In this document: positions 11,141 to 16,868 of the stretch, piece after piece
Numbering within the stretch: the first letter of the stretch is position 1
How the letters are laid out: each line of letters starts with the position of its first letter
Assembly (NCBI GenBank): GCA_043731125.1
Contig: JAYTJL010000024.1
Coordinates: forward strand, 1-16,868
DNA: 16,868 nucleotides
DNA from: JAYTJL01 sp043731125
GTDB taxonomy: Bacteria; Patescibacteriota; Saccharimonadia; Saccharimonadales; UBA10212
Reading direction: 5' to 3'
Position numbers and translations under genes: made by a program
The notes under the pieces: model-generated
The model's input: only the letters and a program-made list of their open reading frames with translations
Database searches by the model: none
Told to the model about the DNA's origin: nothing

Positions 11141-12253
11141 TTATAGTGAGCAAATAGCGTAGGCTCGGACAGACATAGTTGGGCCACTACTGTTACCAAG
11201 GTCACTAAGTACTGTTCCAACGGCTGTCCAGGTAGTAGTGCTGCTTGGGTAAGATGCAGTAAGTGCTACGTCATCGATGACGCCCGCGCTACTTGTGCTA
11301 ACCAGACCACCACCACCTAGCAACATTTTTCCAGCTGCACATGTGGCAGTTGCTGTTACTTGAGTTTCGCCGTTTGCACCGGCAACAGAAGTTTGAATGG
11401 TTCCATTGACTAATGTTGAACCGCTAGGGCCAGCTACACCTTGTATGCCTTGAGCACCAGTTAGGCCAGTGTCACCTTTGTCTCCCTTAACACCTTGAAT
11501 TCCCTGAATGCCTTGGGCACCAGTTAAACCAATGTCGCCTGTGTCGCCCTTGTCGCCTTTAGCTCCAACAAGGCCCTGGGCACCCTGTGGGCCAGTTAGG
11601 CCCTGAATGCCAGCAATGCCTTGAATTCCTTGTGGACCTTGCAAGCCAGTGTCGCCCTTGTCACCTTGAAGACCTTGCAAGCCTTGAGCACCCTGCAAAC
11701 CAGTGTCACCCTTATTGCCTTGCAATCCTGTATCACCAGTATCCCCTTTTTCACCCTGCATACCCTGTATACCTTGAATTCCCTGGGCGCCAGTGTCGCC
11801 TGTGTCACCCTGAATACCTTGGGCACCAGTTAGGCCAGTGTCACCCTTAGTTCCTTGTGCTCCAGTTGTTCCTGTGTCACCAGTATCGCCTTTGGCGCCT
11901 TGAGCACCTGTCGCTCCAGTGTCGCCTATAGCTCCTTGAATACCTTGGGCACCAGTTTCACCAGTTTCGCCCTGTGCACCTTGTAAGCCAGCTGAGCCGT
12001 TTGCGCCCTTGGCCCCTGTTGAGCCAGTGTCACCTTTAGCACCCTGCGCGCCTGTCAGGCCTGTAAGTCCTAAATCACCTTGTAACCCTTGTGGCCCTTG
12101 AGATCCTTGTGGTCCAACAACAATAGTAGAACCCAGTACTTTGGATCCATCATCATTATTGTCATTAGCCATTAGAGTTGGCACGGTAATGCCTAGTATA
12201 ATAAGAACCAGCAAACTAGCTAAAACGTAACTCTTAATATTAGTCTTTTTCAT
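11141..12253 (-). CDS. Collagen-like repeat protein, secreted or surface-anchored
   Basis: 370 residues from the ATG at 12253, chosen because MKKTNIKSYVLASLLVLIIL is a normal signal/anchor sequence and GGAG lies 11 nt upstream; the frame also extends to a GTG at 12292. Residues 47-277 are about 77 uninterrupted Gly-X-Y triplets, dominated by GDT, GAQ, GIQ, GLQ and KGD units. Proline is rare, and KGD-type salt bridges stabilise bacterial triple helices that lack hydroxyproline. The C-terminal domain (about 279-370), with CAAGKMLLGGGG and RAYAICSL, has two cysteines and resembles the small trimerising domains that follow collagen stalks in bacteria and phages. In an ultrasmall, probably host-attached bacterium a surface fibre or adhesin is plausible (inference). 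A clear terminator follows; two hairpins lie upstream. Confidence 0.95.
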   Translation of the reverse strand: MKKTNIKSYVLASLLVLIILGITVPTLMANDNNDDGSKVLGSTIVVGPQGSQGPQGLQGDLGLTGLTGAQGAKGDTGSTGAKGANGSAGLQGAQGETGETGAQGIQGAIGDTGATGAQGAKGDTGDTGTTGAQGTKGDTGLTGAQGIQGDTGDTGAQGIQGIQGMQGEKGDTGDTGLQGNKGDTGLQGAQGLQGLQGDKGDTGLQGPQGIQGIAGIQGLTGPQGAQGLVGAKGDKGDTGDIGLTGAQGIQGIQGVKGDKGDTGLTGAQGIQGVAGPSGSTLVNGTIQTSVAGANGETQVTATATCAAGKMLLGGGGLVSTSSAGVIDDVALTASYPSSTTTWTAVGTVLSDLGNSSGPTMSVRAYAICSL

Positions 12254-12323
12254 CTGAAATATTACTCCATGAATAGTGCTAAAAATATGCACTAAACTAT
12301 TAAATTTACATAGTCTAACAGCA

Positions 12324-12342
12324 GGTGCTAATCACTAGCACC
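12324..12342. other. Hairpin GGTGCTA-N5-TAGCACC upstream of the collagen-like gene
   Basis: Perfect 7-bp arms with a 5-nt loop. TAGTGCTAAA just before the gene (12275-12284) repeats the half-site, so a protein-binding role is as likely as an RNA hairpin. It sits in the 176-bp spacer with the next hairpin. Confidence 0.5.
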
Positions 12343-12351
12343 GCTACCCTT

Positions 12352-12372
12352 TAATACTATTTTACAGTATTA
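12352..12372. other. Hairpin TAATACT-N7-AGTATTA
   Basis: Perfect 7-bp AT-rich arms with a 7-nt loop, 9 nt from the preceding hairpin. On the minus strand it lies after the HExxH protein gene but is not followed by a T-run, so it is a poor terminator. Confidence 0.45.
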
Positions 12373-12429
12373 TTTGTACTTCGTCAATTATATTGTATGG
12401 AACTTTACTGTAGCCAAATTGTACAGTGC

Positions 12430-13410
12430 TTACTGAGCAACCTGTTTAGTCAGCCGCGTGTCTAGGGCTTGGTCTAATTCCCTGATTTCACTAGCAAGGG
12501 CGTTACGAGTTTCTATGAGGTTGTTGTAGGTTGTTATGTCTGATCGCAATTTAGTTACGCCTGAGTTATATGAAGTAACTTTAAAATTAAAGCCCGGTAC
12601 AGCCGCGTTGTATTCGTCAATCTGCCCACTGCTACGAAGAGAATCTAGTTTTACTTTGGCAGCCTGCAAGTCCACCAATTGCAGACTTATTGAAGTCTCT
12701 GACTTCTCAATCCTACTCTTGAGTTCTTTGAGTTGCGTGTCATAGCTATTTATCTGGTTTTGTCTCTTGGTAAACTCATTCTGGTAACCTTGGGCGTACT
12801 CAACCACTTTGTTACGGTTGCTGAAGTATTGTTGGTAGTAGCTTGCCAGTTCTGCCGGCAAGACCATCACTTCTGTACCAAAAATGGAGTGCATTTCATT
12901 GACTAGCTGTGTTGGTTCGGTCTTTTTATATGAATCAATTGTCTTTTTTATGCGTTCATCACTCAACTCTGTGCTGTAAAAGTTCTCTAACATGCCATCT
13001 ACTCGCTGTTTTTCCTTGTCGCTAAGCCTGTCGTATGCGGCGTGCAACATTTCGTGCGCTGCTGTCACCTGTTCTACTCCAGCCAGTCGTTCATCTGTCA
13101 CATCATATATAAATATTCCTTGCTGGTTACCGTGGTAGCAGCCAAGCACAATTGTTTGCTCCGAAGTGCTACAATCGGCTCTAAAACTTGCTGTTAATGC
13201 TTCTACCTTGGGGTGATTTACATAAAACATATGCCTGGAATAATCGGTCATGGTTGTTTGGTCGGCCAGTAGCACAACAGCTGGTGGAGCGCTGTAGCCA
13301 CGTAGACGCCACCAGTCGGTCAATTCTTGCCTTTGCGCAAAGGCCACAACAGGTATTGCTAAAAATGCGACTGCTAGTAGGTATCCAGTAAGTTTTTTCA
13401 ATGAATTCAC
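12430..13410 (-). CDS. Secreted HExxH putative metallopeptidase with coiled-coil tail
   Basis: 326 residues from a GTG at 13410. Residues 6-26 form a signal peptide or anchor (LTGYLLAVAFLAIPVVAFAQ), with a possible cut after AFA. Residues 117-128 (AAHEMLHAAYDR) carry an HExxH zinc-protease motif (H119, E120, H123) in a helical setting; the third ligand is not obvious. C80 and C91 flank a strand and may be bonded. From about 195 to the end the chain is a long Gln/Lys/Glu-rich coiled coil (QNEFTKRQNQINSYDTQLKE and onward). It is therefore probably an exported protein acting at the wall or surface. A TATACT box ends 9 nt before the GTG and there is no Shine-Dalgarno. Peptidase activity is inferred from one motif. 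Confidence 0.8.
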   Translation of the reverse strand: MNSLKKLTGYLLAVAFLAIPVVAFAQRQELTDWWRLRGYSAPPAVVLLADQTTMTDYSRHMFYVNHPKVEALTASFRADCSTSEQTIVLGCYHGNQQGIFIYDVTDERLAGVEQVTAAHEMLHAAYDRLSDKEKQRVDGMLENFYSTELSDERIKKTIDSYKKTEPTQLVNEMHSIFGTEVMVLPAELASYYQQYFSNRNKVVEYAQGYQNEFTKRQNQINSYDTQLKELKSRIEKSETSISLQLVDLQAAKVKLDSLRSSGQIDEYNAAVPGFNFKVTSYNSGVTKLRSDITTYNNLIETRNALASEIRELDQALDTRLTKQVAQ

Positions 13411-13428
13411 GTCTAAATAAGTATAACC

Positions 13429-13451
13429 AAAATCAGCATTTCATGCTGATT
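13429..13451 (-). terminator. Hairpin terminator downstream of clpC
   Basis: AATCAGCAT (13431-13439) and ATGCTGATT (13443-13451) are perfect 9-bp arms with a 3-nt loop. On the minus strand the stem ends in TTTT then GG. It lies between clpC and the HExxH gene, just upstream of that gene's -10 box (13420-13425). Confidence 0.6.
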
Positions 13452-13499
13452 CAATTTACATTTTTCAATTCACAATTTTCAATAATTTATCAGTTATCA
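13451..13499. repeat. AT-rich degenerate heptamer array after clpC
   Basis: Seven units in phase on the plus strand: TCAATTT, ACATTTT, TCAATTC, ACAATTT, TCAATAA, TTTATCA, GTTATCA. TTTATCA also occurs twice in tandem at 2669-2682, and GTTATCA is the reverse complement of TGATAAC at 8492. Confidence 0.65.
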
Positions 13500-13512
13500 C
13501 TTAACAAATACT

Positions 13513-15996
13513 CTACTCAGTCGCTGCAGAATAGATGAGCTCTGGTTTTTTAGCTTTTTTAGCAGCGCTAACATTTACAATGTCACCTTTTTGGTAGCTT
13601 TCATCAAGCAATCCGGCGGCAATTTGGTCTTCTAGGGTTTCTTGCAGTAACCGACGCATTGGCCGGGCTCCGTTGAGTGCATCATAGCCTTGTTCTAGTA
13701 AATACTCCTTAGCTTTTTTATTGACTTCCAGCCCTAGCCCTTTTTTAACCAGCCGTGCCCGTAAATCTTCTAATTGAAGGTCTAGAATTTCTAGTGCATC
13801 TTTTTTAGTCAGCGCTCTAAAAACCACGACTTTATCTATGCGATTAAGCAACTCCGGGCGCATTATCTTTTTAAGTTCTTCCGTTATTTTACCTTTATTG
13901 GTGTTGTGGAGTTCGTCCAAATTGTCCAGCTCTTTTGGTTTGGCTGCAGAAAAGCCAAAACTGGCCTCTTTTTGCAATTTTTCAGCACCAATGTTGCTAG
14001 TCATAATGATAATTGTATTGGTAAAGTCAATTTTGCGGCCCTTGGCGTCTGACAAACTGCCGTCTTCTAATACCTGCAACAGCATGTTAAAGACTTCCGG
14101 ATGAGCCTTTTCGATCTCATCAAACAATACTACGCTATAGGGCTGGCGGCGAATTTTATCTGTTAGCTGACCGCCGTCATCGTAACCAACATATCCTGCC
14201 GGTGCACCAACTAGGCGCGCTACGTTGTGGTGTTCGGCAAATTCACTCATGTCAATCTTAATTAAATAGTCTTCGTTACCAAAAAATTCTCTGGCAAGTA
14301 CTCGTCCAAGTTCTGTCTTACCGACGCCTGTTGGGCCTAAGAAGATAAAGCTGCCAATTGGGCGTTTTTCAGAAGAAATTCCAGACCGGCTACGTCGTAC
14401 TGCCCGGGCAACTGTCTCAACCGCCTCATTTTGACCAATCACATAACGGGACAGGTTTTTTTCTAGGTTAACTAAATACTTAGCTTCACTCTTTATGACT
14501 TTGTTAACTGGGACACCGGTAATACGGGCAACTGTTTCGGCGACGTCTTCTGATGTTACCGTGATGGGTTTGCCAGTTTTGTGCTTTGCTTCAAGTTGCT
14601 TTATTTCGTCTGTTATTTGGCTTGCTATCTGCTTTTGTTTGGCTGCTTTTTCATAGTCTTCATTGTCAACAGCATCTTCTATCCGCCCACCAACCAGTCT
14701 AAATTCTTTTTGCAAACTTCTTAATTTGGGCGGTGTTTTACCCTTATTAACACGCAAATGAGCAGATGTTTCGTCCAGCAAATCAATTGCCTTGTCTGGC
14801 ATATAGCGGTCGCGAATATAGCGTTTGGCAAAAGTGGTGGTGTCGGCTAGCACTTCATCACTGACTTTGACTCCGTGAAAATCTTCATAATGACTTTTTA
14901 GTCCTTTGAGTATAGACAGTGTCTCGGCGTTGGTAGCTTCTGGCACCTGCACTGGCTGAAAACGGCGCTCCAGCGCGGCGTCTTTTTCTACGTAGCGGGT
15001 GTATTCGTCAGTTGTTGTTGCACCAACCATATGAATTTTGCCACGAGCAAGAGACGGTTTGAGAATATTGCCAGCGTCCATACTGCCCTCCGCCGCACCA
15101 GCACCAACAATTAAGTGCAGCTCATCTATGAAGACAATTGTGCTGCGGTCTTTTTCTAGCTCTGAAATTACTTTTTTAAGCCGGTCTTCAAATTCCCCAC
15201 GGTACTTTGTACCAGCAATCATCCCAGCCAAGTCTAGCGTGATGATTCTTTTATCTAGCAGACTGTCAGGGACTTCTTCAGCGACTATCCGCTGAGCTAT
15301 TCCCTCTACAATTGCTGTTTTACCAACACCCGGTTCGCCAATAAGTACTGGGTTGTTTTTGGTACGGCGGTTTAGAATCGTAATTACTCTTTTTATCTGC
15401 GCTTCACGGCCAACTACTGGGTCTAATTTATTATTTCGGGCTAGTTCTGTTAAGTCTGTCCCAAAAAACTCAAGTGCAGTTTTGGCACCACCTTTTTTAC
15501 GGCGAGATGTCTTGCCTGCGCCACTTTCTGATTGTTGCCTATCTAAGAATTGTTCTACCTCTATGCTGAGTCCATCTGTGTCAACACTCATATCACGCAG
15601 TAGAGTAGTAGCCCGGGCATTTTTTTGTGAAAGGATGCTATAGAGTATGTGCTCGGTACCACAAAAATCTTGGTTGAAGTCTTGGGCAATTTCCCAAGCC
15701 ATTTTCAGTGTTAGTTTTGCTGTTTCTGACAGGCCTTTGCCACCCATATTAATTACCAACGTTTTGGGTGTTAAATTTAGGGCAAGGCGGGCACGGTCTA
15801 GCGTAACTCCAGCGCCTTCTAAAATTTTGTATCCCATTGACTCGTTTTGGGCCATAACTCCAAGCAGTAGATGCTCAGTACCTATATAGGCGCTACCAGA
15901 AGCTTTGGCAATGGCCTCGGCATGTTTCAGGCTAGCTAACGCATTGTTAGTTAGGTGATTTAGAAAGTCCTGAAATTCTGGTGAATTTGGAATCAT
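13513..15996 (-). CDS. clpC: ATP-dependent Clp protease ATP-binding subunit ClpC
   Basis: 827 residues. ClpC is a hexameric AAA+ unfoldase that feeds damaged or regulatory proteins to ClpP. It has a double Clp_N domain (about 5-150), D1 Walker A GEPGVGKT (220-227) and Walker B VFIDEL (288-293). A UVR/M domain follows (about 420-468, with EDAVDNEDYEKAAKQKQ), which separates ClpC from ClpA and ClpB. D2 has Walker A GPTGVGKT (554-561), Walker B VVLFDE (622-627) and a FGF loop (680-682) in the position of the ClpP-docking loop. The ATG at 15996 lies 6 nt after an extended -10 box (TGATACAAT) and beneath a CIRCE element, so HrcA control and a leaderless mRNA are predicted. It follows nusA by 64 bp. 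Confidence 0.97.
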   Translation of the reverse strand: MIPNSPEFQDFLNHLTNNALASLKHAEAIAKASGSAYIGTEHLLLGVMAQNESMGYKILEGAGVTLDRARLALNLTPKTLVINMGGKGLSETAKLTLKMAWEIAQDFNQDFCGTEHILYSILSQKNARATTLLRDMSVDTDGLSIEVEQFLDRQQSESGAGKTSRRKKGGAKTALEFFGTDLTELARNNKLDPVVGREAQIKRVITILNRRTKNNPVLIGEPGVGKTAIVEGIAQRIVAEEVPDSLLDKRIITLDLAGMIAGTKYRGEFEDRLKKVISELEKDRSTIVFIDELHLIVGAGAAEGSMDAGNILKPSLARGKIHMVGATTTDEYTRYVEKDAALERRFQPVQVPEATNAETLSILKGLKSHYEDFHGVKVSDEVLADTTTFAKRYIRDRYMPDKAIDLLDETSAHLRVNKGKTPPKLRSLQKEFRLVGGRIEDAVDNEDYEKAAKQKQIASQITDEIKQLEAKHKTGKPITVTSEDVAETVARITGVPVNKVIKSEAKYLVNLEKNLSRYVIGQNEAVETVARAVRRSRSGISSEKRPIGSFIFLGPTGVGKTELGRVLAREFFGNEDYLIKIDMSEFAEHHNVARLVGAPAGYVGYDDGGQLTDKIRRQPYSVVLFDEIEKAHPEVFNMLLQVLEDGSLSDAKGRKIDFTNTIIIMTSNIGAEKLQKEASFGFSAAKPKELDNLDELHNTNKGKITEELKKIMRPELLNRIDKVVVFRALTKKDALEILDLQLEDLRARLVKKGLGLEVNKKAKEYLLEQGYDALNGARPMRRLLQETLEDQIAAGLLDESYQKGDIVNVSAAKKAKKPELIYSAATE

Positions 15997-16002
15997 ACAA
16001 CC

Positions 16003-16029
16003 ATTGTATCATAAATTGGCACTCGTCAA
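16003..16029 (-). promoter_or_regulatory. clpC promoter
   Basis: On the minus strand the -10 box TACAAT (16003-16008) is preceded by TGA (extended -10) and ends 6 nt before the ATG. TTGACG (16024-16029) is a -35 candidate, but its 15-bp spacing is short. CIRCE covers most of it. Confidence 0.65.
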
Positions 16030-16043
16030 GTCCGAGTGCCAAT
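16015..16043. promoter_or_regulatory. CIRCE element (HrcA operator)
   Basis: ATTGGCACTC (16015-16024) and GAGTGCCAAT (16034-16043) are perfect 10-bp arms around a 9-bp spacer. The CIRCE consensus is TTAGCACTC-N9-GAGTGCTAA; here one symmetrical pair is changed (A to G, T to C). HrcA would repress clpC and release it on heat shock. Confidence 0.95.
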
Positions 16044-16060
16044 TCTGTTACAACGGCTCT

Positions 16061-16868
16061 TTACTCAGCTGGTTTTTCAGTGGGCTCTGAGCCCGCTTCA
16101 GCCTCTGTATTTTCATCTGTGCCGTGCTCTTCAATAGCTTTTAGCAAGCTGTCTTCTAATTCAGTTTTCTTTTTTAATTTTTGAACAACTGGCTTTGATT
16201 CAGCTTGGGTGGTTTCAGCTGGTACAGTCTCACTAGCCAGCTCGTCGTCTTTGTCTTTAACAGTCAATTTGTCGGCTTCTACATCTAGTTCGTAGCCAGT
16301 TAATTTTCCAGCCAAGCGAACGTTTTGCCCACCACGGCCAATAGCAATACTCAACTGGTCTTCAGCCACAACAACAGTTGCGCGGCTGTCCTTGCCAATA
16401 ACTACTTTTTCAACATTAGCTGGTTTCATTGAGTTGGCAATAAAAACACTGGGTTCTTCGTCCCAAACAACAATGTCAATCATTTCTTGACTGCCAATTT
16501 CGTCGCGAACTGTGTTGATGCGGGTACCGTGACCACCAACGAATGTACCGACAGGGTCTACGCCTTGGGTGTTACTGGATACGGCAATTTTGCTACGCAC
16601 ACCCGCTTCGCGAGCGATTTCCTTAATTTCAACCGCGTTGTTTTCCATTTCTGGTACTTCGGCGCCAAAAAGCTGCTCAATAAATTCTTTGCAACCGCGA
16701 CTAACGATTAGCTGTGCACCACGGAAGTTCTTTTCTACATCTTTCAAGAAAAACTTGAGTCGTTGACCAGGATAGTAACGTTCACCCTGAATTTGCTCGC
16801 TCATTGGCATCAAACCTTGAGCCTTACCAAGTTCTACTCGTACAACTCGGCCTTCAACCCGGCTAATA
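16061..16868 (-). CDS. nusA: Transcription termination/antitermination factor NusA (5' part off the window)
   Basis: The frame is open to the right edge. The codons before the first internal ATG (16810) still encode S1-domain sequence (ISRVEGRVVRVELGKAQGLM), so the gene continues beyond 16868 and lacks its N-terminal polymerase-binding domain here. Visible in order are the end of the S1 domain (MSEQIQGERYYPGQRLKF), KH1 with VGTFVGGHGTRINTVRDEIG and KH2 with AIGRGGQNVRLAGKLTGYEL. An acidic, low-complexity tail of about 60 residues follows (TQAESKPVVQKLKKKTELED ... EAEAGSEPTEKPAE). NusA binds RNA polymerase and nascent RNA and modulates pausing, termination and rRNA antitermination. The tail replaces the AR domains of E. 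coli NusA. Stop TAA lies 18 nt from the CIRCE element of clpC. Confidence 0.96.
   Translation of the reverse strand, partial: ISRVEGRVVRVELGKAQGLMPMSEQIQGERYYPGQRLKFFLKDVEKNFRGAQLIVSRGCKEFIEQLFGAEVPEMENNAVEIKEIAREAGVRSKIAVSSNTQGVDPVGTFVGGHGTRINTVRDEIGSQEMIDIVVWDEEPSVFIANSMKPANVEKVVIGKDSRATVVVAEDQLSIAIGRGGQNVRLAGKLTGYELDVEADKLTVKDKDDELASETVPAETTQAESKPVVQKLKKKTELEDSLLKAIEEHGTDENTEAEAGSEPTEKPAE

Noticed and set aside
11587..11850. Plus- and minus-strand alternative frames in the collagen-like region
   Set aside because: They are by-products of the repetitive Gly-X-Y coding sequence.
13451..13499. Insertion-sequence or attachment-site repeat after clpC
   Set aside because: The repeats are period-7 units with no flanking transposase, integrase or target duplication.

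Overview
The window looks like a piece of a Candidate Phyla Radiation genome, most likely Saccharibacteria (TM7) or a close relative. This is an inference from gene content: a penicillin-binding protein with an Ig-like tail, ClpC behind a CIRCE element, a DUF5674 gene pair, many small membrane-anchored proteins and a collagen-like surface protein, with very short intergenic spacers. The code appears standard: TGA ends the DUF5674 gene in an ATGA overlap with the next gene, which argues against the UGA-glycine lineages (Gracilibacteria, Absconditabacteria).

Layout. 1-1017 is the 3' end of a class A penicillin-binding protein gene, convergent with radA (1080-2423, minus) across a perfect heptamer array. 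2495-4308 holds small genes: an orphan HicB-like gene, a small one-helix membrane protein, a translationally coupled DUF5674 pair and two acidic small proteins. 4462-7241 is the most unusual block. It has a stand-alone FtsK-gamma-like DNA-binding protein, divergent from a single 521-residue protein that joins a complete LexA repressor to a complete DNA cytosine-5 methyltransferase. Tail to tail with that, overlapping at the stop codons, is a probable restriction endonuclease with its own helix-turn-helix. I read this as a type II restriction-modification system physically tied to the SOS response.

7281-8967 contains a small membrane protein, a NYN/PIN-like nuclease, an unknown protein and, at 7681-7880, two tandem units each made of a near-perfect sigma70 promoter, about 55 nt of self-closing RNA and a U-tract. 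No plus-strand gene follows within more than 2.5 kb, so they look like stand-alone small RNAs. 9014-13410 is mainly envelope or unknown: an anchored Ser/Thr-rich protein, a small-molecule monooxygenase-like protein, small proteins, a collagen-like protein with about 77 Gly-X-Y triplets, and a secreted HExxH protein. 13513-16868 is housekeeping: clpC under CIRCE control and the 3' part of nusA.

Three genome-style features run through the window. Many genes have a -10 box only 6-10 nt before the start codon and no Shine-Dalgarno, which predicts leaderless mRNAs, while others have strong GGGAGG-type sites. Many spacers are built of degenerate 7-bp tandem repeats, several starting at a stop codon. 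A 14-bp palindrome (GTGNNANNTATCAC) recurs upstream of three small genes. Nothing was computed or searched; all counts are by eye.
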